64,000 nucleotides of DNA from assembly GCF_032854445.1 (NCBI RefSeq), contig NC_088302.1:36400191-36464190 (forward strand), in the 5' to 3' direction. Under the pieces are notes generated by a model that saw only the letters and a list, made by a program, of their open reading frames with translations, had not been told where the DNA came from and ran no database searches. The position numbers were made by a program, and so were the translations under genes. Below are positions 36,417-48,158 of the stretch, in pieces (the stretch's first letter is position 1; the number at the start of each line of letters is the position of its first letter). This stretch comes from Liolophura sinensis. Taxonomy: Eukaryota; Mollusca; Polyplacophora; Chitonida; Chitonidae.

Positions 36417-36784
36417 GTGAGTGAGTGAGTACTTGGGGTTTAACGTCGTACTCAACAATTTTTCAGTCATATGACGGCGAAGGAATCCTTAGGGTGCATG
36501 TACGTGTAATGTGCCTACTTGTTGCAGGACGGACTTCCACCGCTCTTTTATTTAGTTCTGCTTTACTGAGACGACTTATCGAAGGCAAGTAAGCCGCCCC
36601 GCCCGAGCCATTATCCTGATACGGGTCAACCAGTCGTTGCACTATCCCCTTCATGCTGAACGTCAAGCGAGGAAGTTACAACTTCCTCTTTTAAAGTCTT
36701 AGGTGTGACTCGATCAAGGATTGATCCTGGATCTACCGGTCCCGAAGCGGACGCTCTACCAACTGTGCTATCCGGGCCGGTTTA
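36417..36784 (-). repeat. SINE family B, full length, with target-site duplication
   Basis: Complete minus-strand copy. Its tRNA-derived head at 36700-36780 reads, on the minus strand, GGCCCGGATAGCACAGTTGG (A box) and later GGATCAATCC (B box). The body holds the motifs seen in the partial copies, and the 3' end has 'gagtacgacgttaaacccc' and a tandem ACTC tail. It is flanked by the 10-bp direct repeat 'ttaatagtga' (36407-36416 and 36785-36794). The head is unrelated to that of family A, so two SINE families have been active here. Confidence 0.93.
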
Positions 36785-37287
36785 TTAATAGTGACAAGAC
36801 AATATGTCAGAACACAGCTAACTTGAATACCCGAACATCTGTCTCAGGATAACCGTAGACTTGTCACACGAAGTCATTAGCCTAGATTCTCCTTGTATAC
36901 TTGCCTTTGGGCATACTGACTTCCCAGTGCTGCCTACATCACTTTAAAAAAGGTTTGTCGGTCATACTTTGGGGCTCTAGATGCAGGTATTGACTTCATT
37001 GGCACTTCAGAAAGCGGGACTAATTGTCATTCTATAGCCCGGGATGGATTTCAGTTGACAATGGTAAGACTGAGCTAGAGCGCCTTATTCAAAGATGTTA
37101 CTTTTGACAAGAAAGAGTAGATATTTAGGATGGAAGTATGGAACACTAAATGTATTGCCCGAAGGCCTCGTTAGCGAATCTAGACTGTGTCTAATAGTAT
37201 GTCTGAAAAGATATTATTGTCTTCAGCGATCGGTTAATTTGTAAAGATAACCAACAAAGTACACAAACTAAAAACCAGGAAAGTACA
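36785..37287. other. intergenic, no gene recognised
   Basis: No open frame or repeat recognised. Confidence 0.45.
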
Positions 37288-37372
37288 CATTTATTTATTT
37301 ATTTATTTATTTACTTGATTGGTGCTTTACGCCGTACTCAAGAATATTTCACGTATACGACAGCGGCCATCT
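37288..37372 (-). repeat. SINE family A, 3' terminal fragment
   Basis: Minus-strand tail of repeated ATTT, then 'gattggtgctttacgccgta', 'ctcaagaatatttcac' and 'tacgacagcggcca', where it stops abruptly. Confidence 0.88.
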
Positions 37373-37683
37373 TTACACATGCATGTACAACCTGTAATAC
37401 TCAATACCACATAAGCGACATACATATACATGATTCTCCTGATGGACACTTGCAATTCGACTGTTTGCTTGCTTTTCAATTGGAAAGAATGGGGAACTTT
37501 TCTCAGGTAAAGTGATATCTAGGCCCACTCTACTGTTCACCCCTGTATTTGCAAACTGGTAACGTATTGTTTATGTATTGCAAGAGAACAATGGTCAATT
37601 CAGCCTGGACACAGTCAAACTCAAGTGGGAAAGGCACCCATTAACACATCATTGACCACTGCAATTTTTCTTAGAATACTAGT

Positions 37684-37822
37684 CCCTCAGCAACCTGCGG
37701 ATGGTCGTGGATTTCCCCCCGGCTCTTCCCGGTTTCCTCGCATAATAATACTGCCGCCGTCGTGTAAGTCCAATATTCTTGAGTACGGCGTGAAACACCA
37801 GTCAAACAAATGAATAAATAAA
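37684..37822 (+). repeat. SINE family A, 3' half
   Basis: Sense copy beginning 'ctcagcaacctgcggatggt' and ending 'gagtacggcgtgaaacacca' with an AAAT tail. It lies 0.3 kb from, and opposite in orientation to, the fragment at 37288-37372, so the two form a short inverted pair. Confidence 0.88.
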
Positions 37823-38381
37823 TGTTAGAATACTAGAAGAAATAGAGTAGATTAAGCCTTGCTAAAGTTCTCCAGTTATTATTTTTTATTACTTTTATTA
37901 CCTTTGTGGCCTTCAGTAACGTGACTATAGACTCACTGAGTACTTTTAACAATTTATAATTTAATCAAAGTGACTGCGGATTAGAACGTAACATTTACCA
38001 TCAGACATGTTGGATGGATGCAAAAGTTTACACAAATAAAATTCTCCGACCGTGATCTGATATTCACATAAACACCTGATTCTTAACACAGGAAGAAAAA
38101 AATCGACTGAACAACTGATTGATTGGATGATCGATTATTGGTTTGGATCTGATTGAGAACACAAGAGCGTACAACCCCCTGGGGATGTTTCGCCTGCCTC
38201 ATCAGTCTGGGGCTCCTCCGAAATGGGACTCACTGTCGATTCATCAGACGCTAAATTAAATTAATAACATAAAGCCTTTGATGGTCTTAATTATTTCCTC
38301 ACAAAAAATTTATCAAAAGCAAAATGGGCAGCCCTCAGCTTTTTTGTCGTAATACATCACCATGTGTAATGCGCTTAATTT
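37823..38381. other. intergenic, no gene recognised
   Basis: AT-rich, no coding signal or repeat recognised. Confidence 0.45.
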
Positions 38382-38394
38382 ACATATATTCATG

Positions 38395-38650
38395 TTATTT
38401 ATTTATTTATTTATTTGATTGGTGTTTTACGCCGTACTCAAGAATAATTCATTTATACGACGGCGGCCAACATTATGGTGGGTGGAAACCGGACAGAGCC
38501 CGGGAAAACCCAAGACAATCCGCAGGTTGATGCAAGACCTTCCCACATACGGCCGGAAAGGAAGCCAGCATGAGCTGGACTTGAACTCACAGCCACCGCA
38601 TTGGTGAGAGACTCCTGGGTCATTACGTTGCGCTAGCGCGCTAACCAGCT
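38395..38650 (-). repeat. SINE family A, nearly full length, with target-site duplication
   Basis: Minus-strand copy from an (ATTT)n tail through the full body to 'gcgctagcgcgctaaccagct'-type head sequence, 5'-truncated within the A box. The direct repeat 'acatatattcatg' at 38382-38394 and 38651-38663 is perfect, so the insertion is fairly recent. Confidence 0.95.
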
Positions 38651-38663
38651 ACATATATTCATG

Positions 38664-39049
38664 AAGAAAGTGACAAAACTGACACGACTATTCCCTTTTA
38701 TTTCTCTCATAGGAGTAAGACTGTCCTCAGGATACGTAACTTCTTGCTATAACATTGTGAAGATGGGTGAATCATGTTTATGGTGATGGTTCTACAAAAG
38801 CGTTTTAACCTAAAAACCGTTTGCTGATATCTTTGTTTTTAAATTGTGATGTTGCATTAGTTTTCACTTCCTTTTGAGAAATTTTTTATTTTTACTATGC
38901 CGAGGTCACAATCGGTGTCACGGGTAGTATCAGAATACTGGTGATTGCTATAGCTTTTATAATTGAACACATACGTTAGCGGAAGCACCTGGAACACATC
39001 CGCGTTGATGATGATGTGGAGGGGGGGGGGGAGCCGACGTGAAAGATGT
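38664..39049. other. intergenic, no gene recognised
   Basis: Contains a short poly-G run near 39021-39032 and nothing else recognisable. Confidence 0.45.
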
Positions 39050-39290
39050 ATGTATTTATTTATTTGAATGCCGTTGTACGCGGCATTCAGGAATCTTTTA
39101 CTTATACTGTGGCGGATATGTATTATGGTATGAGGATATTGGTCAGAGCCCAGGGGTAGACCAAGACCATCCACGGGTTGAGATAAAATCATCATGCTTG
39201 AGTTGGACTTGAACTTACAGCGACCGCATTGGCGAAAGGCCCCTGATTCATTGTGTTGCGCTAGCACGCCTATCACACAGTCACCAAGAT
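39050..39290 (-). repeat. SINE family A, full length, strongly diverged
   Basis: Minus-strand copy. The tail, 'tattatggta', 'agaccatccacgggttga', 'gacttgaacttacagcgacc', 'gcattggcgaaaggcccctg' and 'gttgcgctagcacgcc' are in order but with many substitutions. Confidence 0.85.
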
Positions 39291-39770
39291 CTCCTGACAA
39301 CCATTGTATAAAGAAGTGTACTTTTTGCCTCTTTATCTACCACGACACTCGCTCATTTTTATATTGTTCCTTAAGTGACAGAAAACACGTCTTTATTCCA
39401 TGAAAGGCGAAGAGCGAACATCAATATCGCTATAAGGTATGCTCGCTTTCCGTAATGCGCTGTACATCAAAGGTATATTCTTGTCATGTATGGGCACGGA
39501 CGGCTGTGGATACTGGGGAGACAGCGGGAAACAAGAGAGACAGTTGATAACACGAAGGCACCGATATCTCTCACCGCACTGACTACATCACGTCTGGGAC
39601 AGACCGTCCTAATGTCCCCTCCGGGGACTGTTTCCACAGAACACCAAATCACAGATCAGACAAACACATCCGTGTCCTCTACTTAGCCCAAATGTATATA
39701 ACACAAAATGGTTTCGCACATCACGACCGCATTTGCACAGAGTAGTCAAATAGTATAGTTTTCCATAAAA
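39291..39770. other. intergenic, no gene recognised
   Basis: A short frame at 39486-39686 (+) has no recognisable domain. Confidence 0.4.
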
Positions 39771-39771
39771 C

Positions 39772-39900
39772 TTGAAATATCAAAAATTATCACAAAAGCC
39801 ACTTGAATTTCTTGTTAAATAAATAATCAGAATGGTTTGAAATATCAAAAATTATCACAAAATCCACTAGAATTTCTGTTAAATAAATAATCAGAATGGT
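39772..39900 (+). repeat. two-copy tandem repeat, about 66 bp
   Basis: The block 'ttgaaatatcaaaaattatc ... aaataatcagaatggtt' occurs twice in direct succession with a few differences, including one 3-base indel. Confidence 0.92.
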
Positions 39901-40296
39901 TTCCAGTTCGCTTTTCGTTTCTTTTTAACTCTTGAAAACACATAAAACAAACGGATGGTACCTAATTTCCGTCAACAATCTATATAGTATAAGAGAAAGC
40001 ACAGAGAGTAAATCCAGAGCAGCGACCATAATAATTGGCAAATGGTCAAACGAAATCCACCCAATATGTTCAGTTGGCATCAGGTAATATACAGTTTTAT
40101 TCTACCTGTTCATGTTAATGCTTGAAAAGTAGGAACTTACACATCGAACCCTTAACACCTTGCCTGAAACAGAATCAGATAAAATTAAAAAAAAAAAACA
40201 AACAAACAGTGCAGTGATATTATCTGCAATTTATTAGACATCCCTGGTGTAGACTACACGAAATGGTCGGAAGCATTTTTCCGATAAAGCTAATAT

Positions 40297-40565
40297 CTGA
40301 TAAGTCCTCTTATCTTTATACAGCCCAAATGATGTCCGCTCTTCGTCTTTTATGGAATACCTGATAAGTCCTCACACATTTATATAGCCCAAATGATGTC
40401 CGCTCTTCGTCTTTTATGGAATACCTGATAAGCCCTCACACATTTATATAGCCCAAATGATGTCCGCTCTTCGTTTTTTATGGAATACCTGATAAGTCCT
40501 CACACATTTATATAGCCCAAATGATTTCTTTTATGGAATATCTGATAAGTCCTCCCACATTTCCC
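40297..40565 (+). repeat. 64-bp tandem repeat, about four units
   Basis: Units begin 'ctgataagtcctcacacatt', continue 'agcccaaatgatgtccgctc' and end 'cttttatggaatac'. Three are complete, the fourth has a central deletion, and a fifth is truncated. The array starts at the transition from unique sequence with no evident relation to a SINE. Confidence 0.93.
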
Positions 40566-40704
40566 GTTACACTGCTCTGCTGGTTGAAATAAATGATTAT
40601 ACCATGATTGTATATACTACAGTGTCCTCTATTCCGCACAAGTTTCACACCAATGCCAAATAGATTGTTCTTCTTGAATGTTGAAATGAAAGTAACAGCC
40701 TTGG

Positions 40705-40825
40705 ATGGGATCTATTTCTCCTGCGCTCTGCCTGACTTCCTCCCCCCAATAATGCTGACCGTCGACGTATAAGTGAAATATTCTTGGGTATGACATAAAA
40801 CAGAAACCAAATAAATAAATAAATT
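40705..40825 (+). repeat. SINE family A, 3' fragment
   Basis: Contains 'tcccccca-taatgctgacc', 'gtataagtgaaatattcttg' and an AAAT tail. Diverged. Confidence 0.8.
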
Positions 40826-43199
40826 GCTGTTTAAAGGCTATATTCCCAGAGTATTCTTGATATTCTTTTAATATTAAAGACGCAATATAATCATTGTCCA
40901 ACAGATTATATACTCCCAAAATATTTCATGCTTTCCGAAATGGACGTAGAGTTCATACAGACGTGTAAACTTGTCAGTGTTGTCATATGTCAGACATACT
41001 TAATCTAAGCCTTCAGTCACATGCAGTTAACACGACTGTTTTGCTATAGAAACACTTACACCACAGTTAATGATCTCCTTGAAGGCTGAATTTCTCTGTC
41101 GAGTAAAAGGCTGTAGAATATTGCAAACATGGCGGAGTGAACAATACCATTTTGCCGGCTATATATGCAAACCAATTTGCATAGCAATTTGAGTAGTTTT
41201 ACTGATCATATGCGGACTGTGGCTACACATTTTCACTGAGAATACATGGTAAATCTGAAGAGTGGATACACGCATATATATACCTATTTGGTACAGCTGT
41301 TTATATTTACTATATGGGATCGACGGAAGGTTGTTCCTATATAGTTCTCAGTCTTAAAGTGCGCTGAGCATAAGACACTCTGGATGGTTCAGGAAATTTG
41401 ATACAGATATAGTTCAGTAATATAGCCTCATCAATTATCTCATCTTTTGACCAGATATGGACATTCTCACAGTGCGACAATATGTTGCTCAAAGCAACAC
41501 ATTTTGTTTTAAAACTCGATATTTCGTATAAACCATTCCCTATTTTTAGCGACAAACATGTCAATTTAAACATGGTTAACTTTTTGTATTCGTTATAAAA
41601 CTTTAGGTGTTGGCTCTGGCGGTAGTATTTAATACAATTATCTTTGACATTTGGGCGACTAATAACACAGAGTTTTAAACCGAGGAGTTCAAACGGGCAG
41701 TCAGTCTTAGCATTCCACTAATGGAACACATCTAATGTTATTAAAGTATAACAATATGTAATATTTAAAAGCTGCTAAAATCTGGCTTGTTCTTCGATGA
41801 CATTCTTTCACCTTTTTCAAGTACGAGATCTGTACTCACACATCCACTGAATGTGCTAAAACAATCTTGATGCGACCCTGAAAGAATCCACACACAACTG
41901 TACGTAATGATGGACCATAAGCCACAGGTCCGGCCTGCTACACCTGCTTGACTGTTATAACGACACTTGCAGACAATCTGAATGTTGATTCAGAAGGGCA
42001 GGAAATGGTTAATCATGAACTAATGTGGGAAATATGTCTGGTGATAAACCACATGAGAGCTGATCAATTCCAGCGCTCTCAGTGCGGCACCATTTTCCGC
42101 CACCACGGCGCTGACACCAGAGAACTGCGCGAGGCCCCGGGAGATGCGGGGGCGGCACGCTACCAACACAAATATATAACACACCTCATCTCCAGACAAA
42201 CTTCGATTCCCACATGACCACGTACAAGTGTATAGTTTTTAAGTTAACACTGTCTACAACCTGCTTTATCTTACCTCGTTTGTCAACCGCATGTCTCTCT
42301 ATCTCGACATATACATTAAGCTCCCTATAGATTTTTGTAGCCAGTTTCTATAGGGGCCTACTCGATAATCGTTGTGAGCCAAGCGTAATGCTATAAAACA
42401 ATTATACCTACAGTGTTCACTTAAAATTTTCACCTTTAACCCATATCTACCGCGCGACAAAAAGCTTTTTTATGAGACTACTGCATATTTCAAAGTTTAA
42501 TGTTAAATGTCTTGGCCATAGGCACGAAATATTAGTTATAAGGTTAACGGGCAACGAAACTCAAAATTGAAGTACACTAGATACACCCACTGAAGTTATG
42601 TAAAATACCCTCACACATATTGTAAATTTTTGTTTTCTTGTGAATTAAATGGCACTACATGAAATAATAGGGTAGTGGGTTTCTTGGCCGTGTCACATTA
42701 TGGTGTTAGCATAAAAGGAACTGACATAACTTTTTTTCTACACTCCTGCATTTACCAATGAACTTTACTCATGGTACGAACAATCGATGTGACCGTCAAT
42801 GGGCTGTAAAACAATATCAGTATGCTGTTTGATTCCCACCGAAGTATTCCTATCAAGACTGCAATTATCATTTACCTATACGTGTTACCCGCTTGATACA
42901 AAGCCCCCTGATATTTTTTCGTATCACCATTCTCTTAACATTTTGCACGCGCGGAACTACTTTCGCACCGAGTTTCCCCGGGAAACTCCTACGGTCCTTG
43001 ATGGGGATTTCCATGCTGTGCTGACCTACTTACACGAACATGCGATTTATTCTTCCTAAAATTAAGACCCAGAAAAGCTAATAAAATTTTTTCAACAATG
43101 TCTACATGCCAACATTATAGGCAAAAAGGTTATATTCAAACATTTTCGTCATTTTTCGTGTCGTCTGCTTTGTGATTTTTGGCGTCAAATTACACTCCG
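40826..43199. other. intergenic, no gene recognised
   Basis: No supported gene. The frame at 41948-42217 (+) includes a GC-richer stretch near 42090-42160 but no recognisable domain. Confidence 0.4.
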
Positions 43200-43805
43200 C
43201 AACGCTGATAGCTGTCGATGTCAAACTATATGACTGCCCGGTAGTGGCGTACAAAGTCTACAAGGACCACAGGCCACCAAAAATGTGAACAGCCGTCAGT
43301 CCATTTTACCTCGGCATCAATTACAAAAAAAGCTTGCTTTAATGTATGGTACAAATGCCAACCAATGGAAGAGTACACCCTAAAATCAATTATGAAAACC
43401 ATGGCAAAACGATCGAACTTACCTGGCCGTTTGACAAACCACAGTGCCCGCAAAACAACATGTAACCGTCTCCTTCATGCTGGCGTAGCTCCCACGACTT
43501 TTATGCAACTGACTGGCCACAAAAACGTTGCAAGTATAAATAATTACGCTGTTGCTTCTCATGGTATGCAGGAAAGGATGAGCCACATCATTTCAAATAC
43601 ACCAGTCAGGCAGCCTTCCTCCCCAACCCAGTACATCCACAGAAATTGATGCAGCTGTCCCATCATCTTTTACAGTGCAGAATGATCTGTTTGTTTCACA
43701 GAATTTCACACCCAATTTAAACCATGCCCCTAGAACATGTTCAACTGCCGGTATTTTCCTGGGCGCATCCTTCTCAACTTGCACGTTCCACCTCAATTTC
43801 TGCAA
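43200..43805 (+). pseudogene. decayed Crypton/DUF3504-type tyrosine recombinase
   Basis: The C-terminal catalytic part of a tyrosine recombinase of the kind found in Crypton transposons and in DUF3504 proteins (ZMYM, QRICH1 and KIAA1958 relatives). The longest intact frame (43365-43649) contains the catalytic H-x-x-R as TNHSARK (residues 24-30), the second catalytic His in LTGHKN (49-54) and the nucleophile Tyr in INNY (58-61). Upstream, a different frame (from about 43229) reads DCPVVAYK and, after a TGA at 43286, SPFYLGIN, both typical of the same domain. The unit therefore carries at least one stop and one frameshift. A GIFLGASFSTCTFHLNF-like end near 43740-43800 fits the usual C-terminus. 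It looks like a dead copy. Confidence 0.85.
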
Positions 43806-44353
43806 CGGATCAGCAGCCCATTAACTTTGTTGACAAACTCTTTCAAGAACTCACAGAGACTTCAGCAAATTTAAAGAGCTGTCAGTCATCCATATGTAAT
43901 TAAATCACTTCTTCACTTCTAAAATTGGTGGTTGACCTGATTTTTTAGCGCACTTTACAGCTGCTATACTCGGTTTCAAAATGCCACTTGTCAGGTTTGA
44001 GATGATGTTTATATAAACGTTACAGTTCTTACATTCAGATAGCATCTGTGTTTTGAAAAGCCAGCTATACTTAAATGATGTTGTAAAAATAATATTTCCA
44101 CAGTTTTTCGAGTCTTTGTTTTATTTTCTTTGTTTATTTTCTTTCTTTTTTTGCCCAGTGTTTCTGTATTCTGTGGTAGTCAACTATTTTGAAATATGCT
44201 ATACTTAAAACGAAATCCGTGTGCGCGTAATAGTTTGTGAGCGTCATGACGGCCTGTGCACTGCCAGACACTATACGCTAAGCAAAGTAGTCTGAAGAAA
44301 TATCTGGATTTTAAGGCCCCAAAGTAGTGTCAATAGAAGGTATATGATAAACA
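43806..44353. other. intergenic, no gene recognised
   Basis: AT-rich flank of the recombinase relic; nothing recognised. Confidence 0.4.
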
Positions 44354-44492
44354 GATTATCATTACACTGTGCAGATCTTCATCGTCGCATCTGCTCTCGT
44401 TCTCTGCGGTTGCGTTGACGTATCGACCTCGCCCTGCGGGCTCGAAGGAGAGCAGATACGACGATGCATATCAGCACAGTGTGATTAGAATC
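44354..44492. repeat. hairpin with 45-bp arms
   Basis: Arms at 44354-44398 and 44448-44492 are inverted complements with few mismatches: 'cagatcttcatcgtcgcatc' pairs against 'gatacgacgatgcatatcag'. The loop of about 50 bases is GC-rich. It could be a tiny foldback MITE or a structured RNA locus. Confidence 0.88.
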
Positions 44493-44929
44493 TCTATTTA
44501 TTTAATAAATGTAAAGATATTAGTATTTTTAGGGAGTTTTGGCCACTTTGATTTTGAATGCCGAAATCTCGGACAGTTTCCTATACTTAATTGTGTATAA
44601 GAACAGACGAGAGAAGAGAAGGCCTGTTTCGGCATGCCCCAGCGTGCTTTGCAGCTCACCGTGCATCTCCATTCATTTTTAATCGTGATCCGGGGCTGTT
44701 GTCCATCAGTGAACGGAGTCAAGATGGTGATTACCATCAGAGGTGCTGTTAGGATGCGTATTTGTCATGTTAGCCGTTCCTGGGACTGAGGTCCCACCAA
44801 GTTTATGAATAAATCAAACTTCAGCGGTCGGCTAATGGAACCACAGAAAGAATAGTGTTGACTACAACATTATCTTACGATGTCTCAATCAGGTGATCAA
44901 TATTTCCTCCTCGCTGTGTCCGTATAGGT
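44493..44929. other. intergenic, no gene recognised
   Basis: No supported exon or repeat. Confidence 0.4.
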
Positions 44930-45160
44930 ATTTATTTACTTATTTGATTGGTGTTTACGCCGTACTCAAGAATATTTCACTTACACTACGACGGCCAGCA
45001 TTATGGTGGGAGGAAACCGGACAAAGCCCGGTGGAAACCCACCACCATCCACAGTTTGCTGGCAGATCTTCCCACCTACGCCCGGGCAGCAAAACAGTAT
45101 GAGCTGGACTTGACCTCACAGCGACAACATTGGTGAGAGGCTACTTGGTCATTATGAGCA
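44930..45160 (-). repeat. SINE family A, near full length
   Basis: Minus-strand copy with the TATTTATT tail, 'gtttacgccgtactcaagaa', 'cggccagcattatggtggga', 'aaacccaccaccatcc', 'atgagctggacttgacctca' and 'aacattggtgagaggctact'. The outer tRNA head is replaced by unrelated sequence after 'ggtcatta'. Confidence 0.92.
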
Positions 45161-46954
45161 TACGAAGCGACTCTCGCTGGCCAAGTCGTCTTTGGTTGCG
45201 GCTTTAAGTCTATATTTAAGTTATTCAGGAACCTGGCAGAGTAAGGCGGTGTGCCCCGGGTCTCCTGTGTCCTTCACTCATAAATCCAACATCCGTCATA
45301 CAAATAATGGAATCTAGTGTAAAACGTTGAAAAAAGAACAACCTAATCGGACATAGAAAATAAAACACTTTCATGCTATGTACGTCTCCATTGCTGGGAA
45401 AGGATTGGCAGAGAATAAAACTATGACATATTATACCCACAAACAGCTTTTCGCTTTTTTATTCTTTCTTTGATACGTTGGACATTTAGTTCATTTCATT
45501 CATCTTTTGTGATCGTGATTTCAAAGTAAGCTGATTACGTGCACTGTGCAAATCGATCAGCGCATAATTTTAGATACCCTCCTCTTGAAGTTACCGCTCA
45601 TGCTTTCACATTCTCACTAACACAAAGTTGATACTCGCTAAGTAACAAGGAGAGGCTGTCTACGTTTTTCTCCTCAGCCATATTGTCCGTCTGAAATCTG
45701 AAGATGCATTAGATAATATCGTTCAGCATGCAGGCCCCTGCACATTTAAATGACATTACTGCCTTCTTTATCCATCTTAGCATTAATGTAGCGTCATTTG
45801 TGTCAAAACATTTGATGTCAGTTAAAATGTCAACCAGTTGTAATATCTCCAAGAGTTTTTCTCTTACTGTAATTGAGTGCTCCATAGTTTAATGATCTAC
45901 ATGACGATAATCATTCATACGTCGTTCTTAATCATGTGTGGTGTACTCTTTCCGGATATCCTCTCAGATTTGTGCCAACTTCTCCCAAAACGTCGCCAGT
46001 TCTTTCGCCAACTGAACTCCCACAAAAGCGATGCAGGAAAACGTGTCCTGCGGCGTCTGAACATCAGTGATATATAAATCAATGGACTCCGACCATTAAC
46101 CCATAGATGCCATCTCAGTTCTGATACCACAAAACTGCTCGATATAACCGACTACAGCTGAGTATTCCATTCTGTCACAGACCCAGACCGAAGTACTAGA
46201 AACTAGGTTAACAAGCAACAGTCGATTTCAACCGTTTTGGATACACCTTGATAAATGTTTGGTTTGTTAAGATCCCTGGCATGCAACAAATATATTTAGA
46301 TGACAGTGTGCAACGGTTAGCCCTTTTCTTCTGTTTTGTTTTCGTTAATAACTATCATTACCCGTGGTAAATCCACACATATATTTATTCAAACATAACT
46401 GTCTTGCACTTGGTATTTTACCAAAGGGAAGGTCAAGATTATTTGATGAAGAAAAACCCTAGGTATTTGTCCTAAAGTTTTGTGCTGTCGCTCACCCTAG
46501 ATCTGAGATTTGTTTAATTTTCCCCAGTTTAGCCTTCAGATATACAGATTTGTGATCTCAAATTAATTTTGAATTCATATCACCCCATTAAGCAGGGAAA
46601 ATGAAGACAATAACGTCGCAGTGAAACGATTCAGAGGGGTCAAAGCCGGGAATCTGGGAACATGACCAGCCGATCTGAAGGCAATGACCAACCCAAGGGC
46701 TGCGTTGGCTGTACTAGTGTTAGAGTAATGATGCAAGAGCACTTGTCGGAGGTGACGCAGGTTATGTAGGCCTAATTAAGTTATGTAATCATATTTGCAT
46801 ATTAGAAAATGAGTTGACTGCTTCCCTTGTATGAATTCGTCCTGATTTATATACTTATTAGTTACTTGGTGGTTTGTTTTCAACGTTGTTTTGGAAATTG
46901 CAACGTCCATTATGGTTGCCGGCTTGTACACAAATGTCTGTTTTGATACCTCGC
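45161..46954. other. intergenic, no gene recognised
   Basis: No supported coding exon and no repeat recognised. Frames at 45877-46077 and 45915-46130 overlap on opposite strands and are featureless. Confidence 0.4.
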
Positions 46955-47165
46955 TTCGTTTGTTTGATTGGTGTTTTACGCCGTACTCATCAATATTTCA
47001 CTTTATATATACAACGGCGGCCAGTATTATGGTGGGAGAAAACCGGCAAAATCTTGGGAAACCCAAGACCATCTGCATGTTGCTGGCAGACCTTCCCACG
47101 TACTGCCGGAGAGGAAGATAGCACGAACACAGCGATCGTATTTGTGATGGGCTCCTGCGTTGGCG
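46955..47165 (-). repeat. SINE family A, body and 3' end
   Basis: Minus-strand copy with 'gattggtgttttacgccgta', 'cggccagtattatggtggga', 'aagaccatctgcatgttgct', 'ggcagaccttcccacgtact' and a degraded outer body up to 'gggctcctg'. Confidence 0.9.
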
Positions 47166-48089
47166 AACTAAGCACCCAGACCATGTCTGGCAACGTTATC
47201 GAATGTATCTATGTGCATATCATGACTGTATAATTTCCTGAAAACAAAAGATTCAGACCAATTCCTTGTCCATCCATTGTTATTATATAATACTGCTTCA
47301 TCCACACTCGTCAGCTGAGACCTGGTACAGGAAATGGTCTTTCTAGAAAAAAGCAGAAATTTTAAGCTTAAAATGGTGTATGTTTTGCGCCTCTGGAGTC
47401 ACTAACGGGAATTGAGTGGTATGTCCATATTCGTCGATACTCAAAAGAAAGCGGTGGATGTTTACTGTGCCGTACAAAATTTAAAGGATCCGCGCTCGGT
47501 CATGATGGATACCATATTGTTTCTACCGCGTCAGAAGAGTACAGAATATACCAGAAGAGATTTAAACGGCTTCTACAACCTCATATCACATTTCTTGTTA
47601 CAGCTGAGTATTTGGATATCCTTTCATACTCTGATTCAAAGTACCATAATGAGCATGAAGAATGACAAAGGATATCATAAACTCTCTTACTTTATTTTTT
47701 GCTATGAAAGTTTACACATTTAAATGTATGTCATATAGCTCTTAAATACACATTTCACAAGTATATTCAATACATCGTCCCTCAAAGCTGAAACAAAATT
47801 GCTCTTTTCCTTTACTCTTCTGATATAAAATTAAAGTACAGTGTTGACATATTCATTCCTATTGAGAGTTGATTGGGCAAAAATTAGCAAAACCCTGAGG
47901 TGCTCTTTTAAATCCAATCTTTAAGTTCATTGTACCTGTAAATTTAATGATCTAGAAAATTAATGAAGATTTGATTATTGTCAACACTTATATAAATACG
48001 ACTGCGGGTTTTTTTGTTTTCTTTACGAAAATGGCCTTGACAAGTAGAATACCAATATTTTGCCCTACTTTTTAACACAACTGGAAATG
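47166..48089. other. intergenic, no gene recognised
   Basis: No supported coding exon. The 103-codon frame at 47412-47723 has no recognisable domain. Confidence 0.4.
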
Positions 48090-48158
48090 AATTGTGGAAA
48101 TACAACAATACTGTTGGACGAATCAATTGTGGAAATACACAATACTGTTGGACGAATC
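48090..48158 (+). repeat. two-copy tandem repeat, 34-35 bp
   Basis: 'aattgtggaaatac...' followed by 'aatactgttggacgaatc' occurs twice in succession; the copies differ by a one-base indel and a neighbouring base. Confidence 0.95.
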
